DNA of 64,000 bases from Glebionis coronaria. Its lineage: Eukaryota; Streptophyta; Magnoliopsida; Asterales; Asteraceae. A model generated the notes under the pieces. The model had not been told where the DNA came from, did no database searches, and saw only the letters and a list, made by a program, of their open reading frames with translations. How positions within the stretch are numbered: the first letter of the stretch is position 1; every line of letters begins with the position of its first letter. Shown piece by piece: positions 51,201 to 64,000 of this stretch. The translations under genes were made by a program, and so were the position numbers. The stretch is taken from the NCBI GenBank assembly GCA_025667525.1, contig JANFOE010000050.1, positions 1,550,001 through 1,614,000 on the forward strand, given 5' to 3'.

Positions 51201-54200
51201 TGATGCCATGGCATCAAGCAAAAATTATGGGGGATTCAACTTTCATCTGCAGTGGAACCTGGTAGTCCAAATACAGTCCAAGGAAAGAAGGTACGGGGTT
51301 CTTATTTTTCATTATAGGTGGCAATTTTGATACTTGCATTCTGGAACCAAAATCGATGGCTTAGCTAAAGTGAGTTTTTTCCATCAGAAACATAAACTGT
51401 ATGACATATTTACAGGTAGGAAAGTTGACCAGTTACACAGGTGGACAAAGGGTAATGAACATTTTGGACAATATGTCATACAATGCATTACACCTCAGGA
51501 TCTCACCATGACCAGAACATGTACTCACCATGCTCCACGACTACACCAATTCACTACCACACCACCTGATAACTCGATCCACCTCACAACCTCACCATCT
51601 CCACCACCTCAACACCTCACAACCTCGCCAACTCAACAACCTGCACAATTTTTAACAACCTGAACCTATCTTCACAACCTGAACCTTCTCACGACTTCAC
51701 CATCAGTTTAATACTGTAGCTTTCTTTATATTACGATTCACAACTTTCATTTTTGTAAATTAACATGTTACGATTGAGATCTTTGCAGACATGAATATAG
51801 GTAAATAAAAGATGGTGAGACGTGTACCTCTGGGGTCTAATTCGTTCTACATCATAGTCCACCATTCCACAAGATTCGGAGAAAATCTCCTCATCCAACA
51901 TATCGATTGAAAAACATCAGTTAGAAATCATATATACTCGCACTCACCTTTTGTCTTTTATATGTCTCTTGCAGCAGACCAAGGTTATAAACATATCATT
52001 AAACCATCAAAATTAGACAAACCGAGAAGTCGATGACATGCTAAAAGATATAAAGGCGCGTTCAACGCTGGTGTTCTCAAACTTCAGGTATTTTCCTTTT
52101 CTAAATTTGTTATGGTTTTCTTGCGTGTTTCAGGTTATGCCTTAGACATCGCAAAAGCTACACTCAGCACTAAGATTGGGTTAAGAGCATCAAGAATATA
52201 TGAAACCTTATAGGATGAAAAAAAAGTTCCTGACCTGTCCATTTGACCTATGCCAAAAAAGAGACCTGTCGTGAGCACCTCTGCTCATTTTGACAGTGTC
52301 AAAACAGCTACAACAACCCTTTTTTAAACAAGTTTCTGCATTTATTTAAATATTTAAACTACCAACTATGTTTGCAATTCTTGCGCTATTCACAGTTTCA
52401 GGCAAGTATGCATTTATTAACTCTTTACTACTTTCTTTTTGTCCTTGTTATACCATAAACTTAGCTTTAGAGAATGTAAATAAAAGTGGACAGTTTTCTC
52501 ATCCATTTACTCGCATATAAAAAAATACACATCTACCAAAGTTGAGCTGTTGTCTCTGCAGTATATATACTTGGGAAGGTAATTCAAGACAGTTTCTTCT
52601 ATGAGATCTGAGGTGTACACAAGAAGAGCCAGAACTAAACAAACTACGTGAACATGAACTACTTTGTATGCACCACAAGCCCATGATAAGGAAAATGCAG
52701 CTCTTTAGTTTTATGTGTACGATGAAACAAAGTATCAGCATCAGATGTGACAAATACTTGAAATGCATAATTCAACAAGGTAAAATTTTTAGTGACTAAA
52801 AAAGGTTCTTCGGTGCATTTAGTTGTGGTGAAGCATTAGCCTGTTAGGCGGAAAGGTCTATTTGGAGTCGTGTTCCGTAGATCTATGGGGGCTAACCAAG
52901 TTTCTGAAGATAAGGTACTGATGATTAATAAGAAAATCTATGTAACTTTTGCTAAATCCTATAACTAAATATTTATGAATACGCTTAATTGAAGGTGAGC
53001 AAACTATCTGACCGCAGGGAACCAGGTATGGTGTTGTATCTATTATTCCGAGGTTATTGGAGCTTATGATGGCAAACAACTAGGCAGGGGAACCAATATC
53101 ACTCTCTTCTTAAGAAGGATCTATTCCAAGAAAAACAAAGGTTTGCTGTTGCAGCCTTTGAGAGGATAACATCTCGTGTAACACATGCTTTAGGTTCTGT
53201 AGGTTTTAGGGTGTTTGCGTATGGAAGACTTCAACAATAGGATGGGTGATTAGTTACAACCATGTTTCTCACATGTAACTTTTCGGTAAATCTATATGTA
53301 AATATCAAGTCTAGCGTTTATGGTCTTCACATTAACCTGGTGGTTTCGGCTTTGTACATATAAATAGAGTCCGTGTGGTTGCTTTTTAGCATCAAGGTTT
53401 TTGATGCACAAGATCTCTACTCACGTATTCTATTATGCATATTTCTGTGTAGGTTGCTGCTGAAAAAGGACACTTTAATCACATCCAACAGTGGTTGGAA
53501 CAGCTCGTAAAATCCAACCACTTCACCTACTTCATTGCCCCTAACCCTTTCTCGTTTGGATCGCATGTTCACAGTGGCCATGGATTGTTCTTATGGTCCT
53601 TTGCAGGTATTATTCTACTTTAGCAAACTGAGCGCGCAAGTTCAATCGACGTTGAGACTCAAGGTGATTAACGGTTTTGCAAATATTTGTTATTTGTTCT
53701 CTTAACCAGCTTTGACATAGTCTACTTAGAAGGTAGAATAATCATTTAAGTTTTCTTTATCGTTACTCATGCTACATATATCTGATGCTTTGTTTATAGA
53801 AGTATTTTCACACCAATGCAGTGCTCATTGCAACAAATAGATATGTTTTGTTGTGTGATGTAGGGATATGTGGAACACTCTCGTGCTATTGACAATCCTC
53901 TGTGTGGCAGAATAGGAGGCGATATGCTGAAGGTGAGCCGCGTTAAAGGTCACTGAATGATGTATCCCTGGAGGTTTATGATCATATCTGATTAGTATGC
54001 TGGATTGACTCTTTATTCAGCTTAGGTTTAATGTGAGTCCTATGCACTCAAACTTATAGGTGAATATACTTACATGTCAAAGGGGTTCTAGAACGGGTCA
54101 AAGCTAATATTTTGTGTAATAAAGAGTCAATCTTTAATCCAACTTAGTAATCTTCTTATACATTGTGTTCTCGTACCTACTGTCACTTAAACTTATACGT

Positions 54201-55112
54201 CCCAAATGGATCAACTTGAAGGTCATAGAGGTTCTATTTGTCGTCTTAATGTGGATCAGTTAAATCAACTGCTGAAAGAAGCTTGATGTGGATAGTTGCT
54301 GCTACTTTGGACTTGGTTGGTTTTTCTGTTTGTCCTGCGGATCGTCTGAATAACCTAATAAAGCAGACATCATCTTTTCCCAATACCTTGGGATGGTTGA
54401 TCAGAATCAGCCAATTCACAGTCTCCTCCAGGGTTGCTAAAACAGTGTAAAAAGTTACAAGCAGAACCTCGGGAACAAGTCTGGTAACAGCCCAAAAACA
54501 TTATCGAAAAGGAGAATTTCGCTATTCAGCTAACCAGACATGAACACTGGCTATTACGTCCCAAAGGTAGATTAGCAGTTTACAGTTATCGTCATTGTTT
54601 TGATCTACTGTGTAAGGCAAGCCATCTCTGGAAGATGTATTGGGGCGTTTATTGAAGCTCTTACAAACCGGATATACTTCTTCCATCAGAGATCTCCATA
54701 TATCAGTACCAAGTGTTGATAATGCTTGGGAAAATGGACGTTGAGACTTTACCCTTTTTGTTGATAAGCTACTTACATTTTTACCTATTTTCTCCTTTAC
54801 TTTAACTCTCGTGTTCATGACTACCCTTATGATACAAAAACCTTATTGAAAGCTAAATAAATATTCAGTATTAGCAACTGAAGTAAATAAATTGATGATC
54901 AATCATCATAATAAAATGCCAACCCACAATATCTAACGATGCATTACACCAATGCAATGACCAATGACCTTACGTCTTTTTGGATGGATCTTAAACAATG
55001 GGATAATATTGTATGATTTAAGATTTGTTGATATGTATACTTTCAATTTTATTGAAGCTAAATGTCAGGTATATCGCACATAAAGAGAGTATCAAACATC
55101 AATAATTATTTA
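48231..55112. other. Anonymous sequence with exon-like fragments
   Basis: No intact gene. Exon-like pieces bounded by AG and GT include 49383-49540 (GGKFVLVGAESGYMDTYWNS), 53454-53610 (VAAEKGHFNHIQQWLEQLVK then FIAPNPFSFGSHVHSG) and 53863-53933 (GYVEHSRAIDNPLCGRIGGD). I do not recognise the families. 51510-51690 is low-complexity CTCACAACCT-like sequence. The mixture of exon scraps and intron-like AT-rich spacers ending near a Helitron 3' terminus suggests captured gene debris, but a single source gene cannot be shown. Confidence 0.4.
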
Positions 55113-55531
55113 GGGCCCGTTTGGTTTAAAATCGGGTTTTATTTTAGATGTGGGTTTATAAAGTAGAAAGTTTAGAGTTGAATAGTATCAAATGAAAAGT
55201 AATGTTTAGTTTGGATTTTAGGTTTAGATTTTCATTTGATGTAGGAGAGAAAATATATATTATTAAATATATTAATAATTATTTAGTATTAAATAAAATA
55301 TTTTTTATTTTAAAATAAGTTTAAAATTAGTTTATGTAAGTTACATATACAATAAAAGAAAAAAAAAATCTGACCCAAAATTAACCCAAAACCCCTCATC
55401 TCCCTTACTTTTTAAACAACAAGAAAAATAGTAATTTAAATCCGAATATTTTGACTTCAGATTTCAACCAAACAAAAGTCTGATGTCATTTAACTAAAAA
55501 CCAAGCCCAAGGTAGGCAACCAAACGGGCCC
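55113..55531. mobile_element. Tourist-type MITE (PIF/Harbinger-like)
   Basis: Perfect 14-bp terminal inverted repeats, GGGCCCGTTTGGTT, at 55113-55126 and (inverted) 55518-55531. The 3-bp target duplication TTA lies on both sides (55110-55112 and 55532-55534). It is 419 bp, AT-rich, with no ORF. The TTA target points to PIF/Harbinger. Confidence 0.85.
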
Positions 55532-55534
55532 TTA

Positions 55535-56024
55535 ATCTTATAATCTTGTAGTGTTAGTATTAGTTTTACATAGCATGAATAAGTTAACAAATGGCCCGGT
55601 CACTCAACCAGTTGATCCGATGATCGAACTGGTGATTTGACCGGGTTGATCTGACAGTCGAATCGGTGACTCGATGATTGGATCAGATTGACCCGATAGA
55701 CGAACCCAGAACCTGTTACCCGTGACTCGACCATAATACAAAAGTTTAAAAATAAAAATACGATTAAAAAAAACCAAATCAAATTATTTAAAAAAATAAT
55801 AATACTAATATAAACAAAAAATCTAGAGAAAAAAACACACCCAACATCGAAAAAAACCCACAAAAGCAAAAAAACGAAACGACAACAGAATCATTAGGTA
55901 TATAAAAGAAACAAAACACGATCACTGGGTGGCCTGGGCTAAAAAAACAAAAAAACTAAACCATAACTATAAACACATAAAAATAACACACAAACGTACT
56001 CTTAGAAATTATTAACAAAACAAA
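55535..56024. other. Non-coding sequence with CGGGTTGA-type words
   Basis: 55590-55730 contains many diverged GGTTGATC/CGAACTGG words, as at 13900-14220. The rest is A-rich. No gene. Confidence 0.45.
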
Positions 56025-56325
<301 letters not shown>

Positions 56326-58269
56326 ACATACTTGTGGAAAGCGCGCGTATTTGGATTGAAAGTTGGTACATGATTGTTTGCTTGCATGTAGAAATTTTTG
56401 TCCATATGTGAAATGATTTTGTTTTTATTGAGGCACTACATGTGGTCTATTTTCATGTCATAAACCTATGACTCTCACCAACTTTATGTTGACGTGTTTT
56501 AGTATCATTTTCAGGTTTGCTTAGCGATGATAGAAGCTTTAGAGACTGAAGGATTAGAGAGACCATAAGCTTGCATTTTGGAGTTTATGTTTATTTGTTT
56601 ATTTGAAGTTATGGACTATAAGAGATTGTTGAATGTTTATGGCGTTGTCATAACACGCCCTATTAATATATGTCATCTTTTAGTTTATTCTCTATTGTGA
56701 CACCATTGTGTTGTGATGATGTCCATGAAGTTTCACCTCGCATTTTCACCGAGGCGGTGTGTGAAAGAATGGTATAAGAGACAATGGTTATAGAGAATTA
56801 GGTGGTCGACCTAGACTGTAACCTGGTAACCTCATGTAGGTTCATATAGGGATTGCTTGTGGTGTGTATGTAAATACTTATATTTTTAGATGTGCTCGAA
56901 CGCTTTAAAATCGATTATTTGCTCGTGATTTTTCTATGATATGTATATAAAGTATATATATTAGTTTTCTATACTTGGTAGTGTGAACAATTTATATTTC
57001 GAACTGTAGTTCTCATTTTCTGTTTTTTTGTCGTTGTGAGATATATTCTCCAACATTAGTGGTATTTTATACTAGAACTATATTTGATTTGTATGATGGT
57101 TGATTTGTGGTTTGTTTGTTGATTTATGTGTTATGTGATGCATGATGCGTTAATATAAACAAATGTCGTCATAAGAGGGAGTATATACGTGAAAGGGGAC
57201 ATATATAATTAGAGTGGCCAACGTAATTATATATGTGCCACAACACAAGTGGACTTGTAAGTATGATTACACGGAAGGGTTTTGATTGCATGGTTGATTG
57301 ATTTTGATATTACATATACGTATATGTATGTTGGATTATGTAAGGAGATGTTATAGATTGTTGTGTAGGTAGTAAGATTCTCTCCTATCTACCATGGTGG
57401 ATATTGTGAATACCTATCGTTGTTGTTATGGTGATTTTTAAGTCGGTTTATTAATTCATTGTTTGCTGAGATACTCAACTCTTGTGTTAGAGTTCCTTGT
57501 TTATATCATGATACATTTGAAGTCCTATGTTACCCATCATGCATTTCGATTTGGCTTATTTTGATAGGTATGTTTATACTTTTTGGTTTCGGTTCTTTGA
57601 GCAATAGTATGGATGGGTCTTTATAACTTATCAATTCATAACATTCTTGTCGAGTCTTTATATCACGTGTTTCGTTTTCAGATGGTATTTTGCTATTTCA
57701 ATCCTTAAGTTATTTTGAAGTTCTTTTGAGATAATGATGTCTTCGTTTTGAGTCTCACGACTCTTCCAAATGATAACTTATGGGAAACCTACTTTGTAAT
57801 AAGAATAGAGATAAAATGATTTTTCGGGTACTCAATGAAATAAGGGTTAAGTAACAAAATTTTGTCTTAAAATAAGATGTAATATAATTTTTCTTATATA
57901 TGATCAACACTGGTTTATTACAGTTTTTGAGAGACCACCTTTAAAATAGGGTAAAATATAAAATAAAGGTAAAAACTTCTACTTAAATATCTTATACGTG
58001 TAAGTTTTTACTGATTTACGTCATTTATTGCCATCTATGAATACAATACATAAGAGGAGTTATGAAATAAAATTTGTATACCTTAATTCTACATTTAAGT
58101 GATTTCGTAAATTACTAATATGATCGCATAGTTTCATAACGACTAATATACAATTATAGAAGATAATTATCTTGGGTAAAGGTTAAATTTTGTACAAAGT
58201 TTCCATTCGTTGGGTGTTTCTTGTGTCACTAGTTCGTTGTCGTGGTTCGTTTTGTATTCATACATATTT
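56326..58269. other. Non-coding, LTR-like sequence
   Basis: No ORF. It contains CACCAACTTTATGTTGACGTG followed by TTTTCAGG at about 56475-56517, matching the arrangement at 5950, which suggests a piece of a related gypsy LTR. Nothing else identified. Confidence 0.4.
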
Positions 58270-61242
58270 TGTAACACCCCATTTTGATAAATGGAATGTC
58301 ACGCGTAATTATGGCGTGTCATCAAAGCATGCAAGGTAAATGTACTAAAACATACATGACCATAGGGAAAACCGGAATCAAACATCGGTTCCCAAACATA
58401 AGCCCAAAACATAAGAAAGCAAAAGAAATGAATGAAAGACTACACAAGCATAAATATATGAAGGCAAAAGGAAAAGAAGTCTCTAGCAGCTTCCATCCTA
58501 TGCACGTCCTCCAAATGCTCGAGTCTTTCCCAAGGGTACCTGCCGTTTTGGGACATGGAAAGGAAAGTAACGGCTAAGCAAAACGCTCAGTGCACGGATA
58601 TAGACATAGTATGAATGACTAAAACATAATAAAGACTTAATAGCAGCGGAATTGTATAAGTCCTGGAAAACCTGGAACATGTTCATAAAACTGGTTTTAT
58701 AGTTTGAAAAGCCTTATGTTTATCTTATGAAAACTGTTTAACATATTTTACCATTAGCCAATATAGGTCATGAAAATCCACCGTGCATGAATACTTGGAG
58801 GGGTGACCTCATCATGCAAATTAGAGGGGCTGCCTCTAATTTAATATACTGGTTTTTGGGTAGGAGGGGTCAACTCCTTGTGAAGGATGCAAGGCACACA
58901 CCACATTCACCATGAAATCCTGACTAAAACATGTAACTAGGATGCACCAATACGCCCCACATGATAAATATAAATAAATGGCCAAAAGCTGAAGGGACGC
59001 CACGAGCAATCACTCCGCCGTGGTGAAGTCATAACATCAGTGCCTCTAATGTTATGGTTATGGTACCTCCATAACTAGGTGAAACTGGTCATGCATGTAT
59101 ATAGCTATAAGTAATCTTAATTAAACATAAGCAATCAAACACGTAACTTATACTACGGGAAAATAGTTGGCTGCATACGGGGAATCCTAATAAGGAAAGA
59201 ATGTCCATACTGAAAGGACGGGAATCCGTACCTTATGTCCAGTGAACGAAGAAGATGAACTGAGAGAAATCCTACTTCCGTATCACTAGTGCTACATAAA
59301 TACATACATGAATAAGTATCTGCTTAATAAATACGTAGCTGGTTTTATGTCATGTCTTAGCTTATTTTATATGTTCTTACCATGTTTTACTGTTTTTAAG
59401 CCTTGAACCGTGTTTATCTTATATTCTGTTTAATCTGATTAAGTATTTCTGGTATTTCATGTGTTATTATACTTACTGTGTAATAATAAGTAACTTTCCA
59501 AAAATAGCAGGTTTCCTAAAACAGAAAGTTTCCAAAAATAGAAAGTTTCCAAAAATAGAAAGTTTCCAAAAATAGAAAGTTTCAAAAAATAGAAAGTTAC
59601 CAAAAATAGAAAGTTTCCAAAAATAGAAAGTTTCCAAAAATAGATTTACTGTTTAAAATAGATAAGTTTCTAAAAATAGAAAGTTTTCATAAATAGATCA
59701 GCTGCCTTAATTAAATAAGTTTCCATAAATAGATTAGCTGCCTGAAATAAATAAGTTTCTAAAAATAGAAGGTTTCCATAAATAGATTAGCTGCCTTATT
59801 TAATTAAGTTTCTAAAAATAGAAAGTTTCCATAATTAGAAATAAGCTGGTTAAATAAGCTAAGTATATAAGCCTAAGTGTTTTCATGATTATTTTCTAAG
59901 TCATATGATATAATGTATAGTTTAATAATTATTTCATGTAATTAAATTAAACTATAGGTTAAAATATTTAATTAAAGTATAACATGTTTTTAATTAAATA
60001 AAGTTAAATACTTAGGTTAAAACATGTATTATTATATATTAATAATATAACCTAAGTCATGTTAATTAATTAATTATAGTCATGGTTTTTAAATAATTAA
60101 TTAATTATAAGTCTAAAATATAAAATACTTAGGTTAATTAATTTCATGATTATAATAATTAAAATACCTAAGTCATGTTATTAAATTAATCATATCATTT
60201 TATTAATTTAATTTTTAACATAAGATCATAAACATAAAAAAACTAAACATACACCATGAACCGGATCTAGAATCAAAACCTTGAACCGGACATGAAATCG
60301 ACACCGTACCCCGAACCAAATCGGGGTACCCCGTGTCTTGAGGCTGCCGTGGGACCCACACACACCAACCGAGACCATATATGGTCTTGGTGGTGGTCGG
60401 TTGGCCAAACCGAAACCCCTTTGGGTTCGGTGTAGGCCTGCGGCAAAAAACAAACACCCCTTAAACATACTTTTGATTTTATTAAACCCCCAAATCATGT
60501 TAGATCCATGTTTATTTATTAGGTTTTTGTAAAAACATAACATGTTCTTGATTTATTAAAAGATCAAATCAAAAGAAAAAGTTTAAAAAGGATTTACCGA
60601 ATTCGTGGATCAAAAGGACGAAGAACAAACACGATCACCAACTAATAATCCAAGATCCAAGATCAACAACCACCTCCTTGTGGTGTTCTTAGGGTGGCGG
60701 CACAAAAAGAAAAGGGAAGGAGGAGGAGGATTTTAGGTTTCTGTAAAATTTCTGTAGAAAAAAACATGAGTAGTGTAATTTTCCTTAACCTCCTTTTAGT
60801 AAAAATTGATGGGCTAAGCCCATCCTCCCTCCTTAATTTCGTGGTAATGGGGCCCACAAGGGGTAACCCGAATGTTTTCCGTGTCTAATTAATAAGTGTG
60901 CTCGTGTTTGTTCGTGTTTATTTGTGTTCGCGTTTTGTGTGTTCTCGTTAAATAATTATCGTGACCTAATATATTTATTTACGCTCGTAATAAATATGTA
61001 TATATAATTAATAATAGTTCGTGATTTAATTACGTTCGTGATTTCATGATCGCATGTTCGTGATTAATTATTGTCAAATAATTATTGCGTGTTCGTGCGT
61101 AGTAAATACTTATCGTGTACTAACACGTACGTAATACGTAATATCCTAACACGTAACGTAATCGTACTATAAAAGGAAAGTTTTAATCTAGTACGTACGA
61201 TCTTAAGGGTACTATTCATGATAAAAGCATGCGGGTTTTACA
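58270..61242 (-). repeat. Chromovirus 3' LTR, about 3 kb
   Basis: On the element strand it starts TGTAAAACCC (plus 61242) and ends GGGGTGTTACA (plus 58270). The length suits long-LTR chromoviruses. It has a 17-bp minisatellite inside, a very AT-rich section (59880-60230) of TAATTAAT-type words, and no ORF of note. Boundaries rest on the terminal TG/CA and the adjacent polypurine tract. Confidence 0.72.
59492..59830. repeat. 17-bp minisatellite in the chromovirus LTR
   Basis: Units of GTTTCCAAAAATAGAAA repeat almost exactly from about 59525 to 59645. Diverged copies (GTTTCCATAAATAGATTAGC-type) continue to 59830. Confidence 0.9.
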
Positions 61243-61258
61243 ACTCTTCCCCCCTAAA
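61243..61258 (-). promoter_or_regulatory. Chromovirus polypurine tract
   Basis: The minus strand reads TTTTAGGGGGGAAGAGT, ending at the LTR start TGTAAAACCC. Confidence 0.75.
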
Positions 61259-63930
61259 AGAATAATTCGTCCCCGAATTATAGATAACGTAACTGGAAGC
61301 GAAACATACCCGAATCAGACTGGAAAGGTATGCAAAATAACGGAAATGAAGGTGACATGGTAGAAGGGAACGTGGAACGTGACATGTCTTGAAAAGACAT
61401 GGAACGTGACGTGACTGAAAGGACATATCTAATCGATAAGAGAAAAACGGATAAGAAGTCCGGATGAACTTGTCCGTTTCCAAGTGGCTTCCCTCTTGGA
61501 ACGGTTCCTTCATAAGATCTTGACACGAATGATAAGTCTTGGTCCTCCTGACCTTGACTTCGAATACGAAGAAGTTCTTGGTTATCAACGTAAGGTAGAT
61601 CCCCTAAATTCGATCGAGGGAATAAGAATTAATCGTGTAAGAGTAACTGAAACGTTACGATGCAAGACAATCTGACTTAACTGATAATTAGAAACGATGT
61701 GCGAGACACAAAGAAACGTAGTACGTGAAAATTTTTGAACGTGATACGTGAAAATTTTTGAACGTGCTACGTGGAGATATGGCGAGTGTAGTATGAGTAA
61801 ACATATCGTGATCCATGATACGTGTAACATATCTTGATCATGATATGAGGAACGTGGAATGAACATGACATGTGAAACATATCATGATCATAGAATACAA
61901 TGGCGGTAACGCCAAACGCTACAAGGAGAGACGTGGAATATGACGTGAAACGTCTATCTGATGATGGAGAGTTATACTAAACTTGGGTCTGGTCTCTCAA
62001 GTTCTTGCAAAACTTCCTAGAACAAAATGAACGTAAAATCGTAAGTCAAGATACCATCATGAATGTGAATGGTGTCATGAACGCGAGCGCGAAAACAAGT
62101 CGTGAAATTAGAACAAGGACGTAGACGTAAACAAGGAGCACAAATGCGAACCTTTGCCTGTCCCTATAACTGAGGGATTACCAAGTGATCGGATGAGCCT
62201 TGGCGAGGAATGTGTCCGATCGATCCGTTGATTCTGAAATCCGTACGGATGTAAGGATTTTGCAGACTTGATTAAACTGTTGGCAATAACACAGATAGCA
62301 TCTTGCTTTTTCTAAGTTTGCTTTAATCTGGTAACCAAAATCCGTGGAGATCTTGTCCCATTTCAATTCACAATTTCAGATGATGAAAACGTCCCAGTTT
62401 GTTGGTGTCCTATCTTAACCTGTTGGTATGTCAGGTACTTAGATATGAACATAACTGTATCTTGCTTCGTAGGACTTGATACATAAGAGTTTGCGAAATT
62501 CTGAGTTTCTGAATCTAGAATTCTCCTAGCGTAGGATTTTCTATAACACCTAATGTAGTGTAGGCCTGTAGGGTTCTCTCCTTTACGCATAAGCTGAGTC
62601 ATGGTAAGATTAACCATGCAAATCCATGTGATCCAGCGTGTCACTGTAATCAAACAGAATTGATATTGGAAAAATTTCCAGGGTGAAATTTCTCTTGTCA
62701 TAGAATTTGCAACATAGTGCAGATATGGTCTTCCTGTTCTTCTTCTAGGCTTAAAGGAAATCAGGTTATCCTCAATGAAAACACTGATGAATTTGCTTAT
62801 GAGTTCATGGAAACTTAATTTATTAAGTCCATAATGCTGTTGGAGCATTGATGAGACTAATTCAAAATCATAAATCTAGCATGACCGAGTCGTGCACGAA
62901 TAGCAGTCATGGACATGTCCTGCTCTTTCACCCGTCACTATTGGCAGCATGATCATGAATTCGATCTTGGAAAAGTGATTAACACTATAAGTTTGATTGG
63001 ACATGTTGTCAATACGTGGAGGAGAATAACGGTCATGAATGGTGATTTGTTTAAAAATTGACGGTAGTCGACACATAATCTTATGTTACCGTCCTTCTCC
63101 TTGAAGGTTCTTCTGGAGTGTAAGGGACAATTTTGGAACAATCCGTTGGTTATGCGTACAAGGACTTCAGTAGCCGTGTCTTACTGACAGCTAGAAAGTT
63201 TAGCAATCATGGCTAACAAAGCATGTGCTTGGAAAGCATAGATAATTTGTACAGATTTTCCTAATGGAAAATCAAGCTGAATGTATTCAGGAGCCTGAAC
63301 ACTACTATACATAATTATGAAGCGTAGCATGGTGTGCTGTCCATAGTCCATAATTAGGATAAAATTCATCTCGTGTCTGTCTGAGGAAATGCGTTAGCAG
63401 CTTGGATCTCATCATTAAACTGAAGGAAAACCTTCGTATGCGTGGGAATACGAAAGGCGTCCTTCATGGTCATGAATATATGAACTATGGTGAAAGAAAT
63501 GAAAGTGACATCGGCAACGTGACAGTTCTCACTGATGCGCCGATAATGGTATTGAACTTCTTGTGGCCTGATTAATACATGGCACAACAAAATAGATATA
63601 CCCTTGGAGGGTACCCTGAATTTCTTAGAAATGTTCCATAGTTGGACGTGAGTCATGTGTCTTGACTCGTTTCTTGGAACTATAAGCATGACATATGTCT
63701 TGACTGGTGTCTTGACATGTGTCTTCAGGAGGTATACGTGAGACATGTGTCTTGACTGATGTCTTGACATGTGTCTTCAGAAAGTATACGTGAGACATGT
63801 GTCTTGACTGATGTCTTGACATGTGTCTCGAGATGTGAAACAAATATAACCACAATATAAGGTTATTATGCCAGAATTGGCGGATCGGTTGGACTACTAA
63901 TCCTTCACTACAAGAATCCTGGCAATTAGC
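61259..63930 (-). pseudogene. Chromovirus pol remnants: RT, integrase, chromodomain
   Basis: The minus strand retains recognisable phrases spread over several frames. RT: KEKDGNIRLCVDYRQ (about 63110-63060), then ITIHDRYSPPRIDNM and FSKIEF in the next frame (about 63030-62950), and a ruined active site region KFISVFIEDNLISF (about 62800-62750). Integrase: KWDKISTDFGYQIK (about 62365-62320). A chromodomain-like tail, RRTKTYHSCQDL ... FIRTSYPFFS, lies at about 61555-61430. Frame changes occur in every domain. This was once the replication enzyme set of the element and is now far too damaged to act. It is clearly older than the Athila and Tork-type copies. Confidence 0.68.
63651..63838. repeat. 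Tandem repeat, 52-bp unit, within decayed pol
   Basis: AGACATGTGTCTTGACTGAT-starting units at 63741 and 63793, a diverged copy at 63689 and a shorter one at 63651. Each contains the smaller words CATGTGTCTTGAC and GATGTCTTGACATG. Confidence 0.85.
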
Positions 63931-64000
63931 CACGAAAATTACCCACGTGCAATGATTTATGGGTATTTACCCACATGTTACCCTTGAATTGCCCACGATT

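Larger units (their letters stand above)
58270..64000 (-). mobile_element. Decayed Ty3/gypsy chromovirus, minus strand, runs off window
   Basis: A 3' LTR (58270-61242) with a polypurine tract immediately to its right, then heavily broken minus-strand pol remnants to the window end. A chromodomain-like remnant next to the LTR and RT/integrase phrases fit a Tekay-type chromovirus. The 5' LTR is outside the window. Confidence 0.75.

Noticed and set aside
51334..51663. 109-codon frame with Pro/Thr-rich tail
   Set aside because: The tail comes from a low-complexity CTCACAACCT-like repeat, and the rest matches nothing recognised.
54522..54818. 98-codon minus-strand frame as a gene
   Set aside because: No recognisable domain, ordinary length for chance in this region, and no supporting signals.
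59492..59830. CRISPR-like array
   Set aside because: The units are contiguous 17-bp repeats without spacers, inside a plant LTR; it is a minisatellite.

Overview
The window is repeat-rich plant nuclear DNA with no intact host gene that I can recognise. Nested LTR retrotransposons, long (AT)n microsatellites, Helitron-type ends, MITEs and tRNA-derived SINEs fill most of it. The retroelement proteins (a SIRE-type Ty1/copia with a downstream extra ORF, a Tork-type copia, an Athila-type Ty3/gypsy primed by tRNA-Asp, and a decayed chromovirus) fit a eudicot. They resemble element families I associate with Asteraceae (lettuce, sunflower and daisy relatives), but that assignment is inference.

Layout. 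1-5778: the 3' half of a plus-strand SIRE-type copia element, with the end of pol, about 1.25 kb non-coding, a broken third ORF, a polypurine tract and the 3' LTR. It sits in an older gypsy LTR whose tail ends at 6262. 6266-7828: an old Athila-like LTR on the minus strand containing a tandem duplication. 8232-8414: a (TC)n(TA)n tract. 8415-15715: mostly anonymous sequence ending in a Helitron 3' terminus. A 226-bp (AT)n tract follows, and a second Helitron 3' terminus in the opposite orientation begins directly after it. 15972-27289: anonymous sequence with a dynamin-like fragment, a copia integrase fragment, two SINEs, another (AT)n tract and a possible sacsin-like fragment.

27290-40890 is LTR-like sequence split by a complete minus-strand Athila-type element (29753-40777, target duplication CCCGC). 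The paired LTRs differ at roughly 28 sites by hand count (about 1.7%). A SINE with a 17-bp target duplication follows. An inverted-repeat element (about 41169-48230) is split by a complete minus-strand Tork-type copia (41778-47591, target duplication ATTTA), whose polyprotein frame is broken only by three stop codons. 48231-56053 holds exon-like debris, a Tourist-type MITE (target duplication TTA) and a third Helitron 3' end, again abutting an (AT)n tract. 58270-64000 is the 3' LTR (about 3 kb) and decayed pol of a minus-strand chromovirus.

Nothing here works as an operon or pathway. The signals most worth following are non-coding. They are: a 21-bp-spaced motif reiterated in the U3, untranslated and coding parts of the first copia element; two Helitron ends facing each other across one microsatellite; a copia leader with no visible primer-binding site but with two interleaved complementary segments; and a family-specific short-motif array in every LTR family present.
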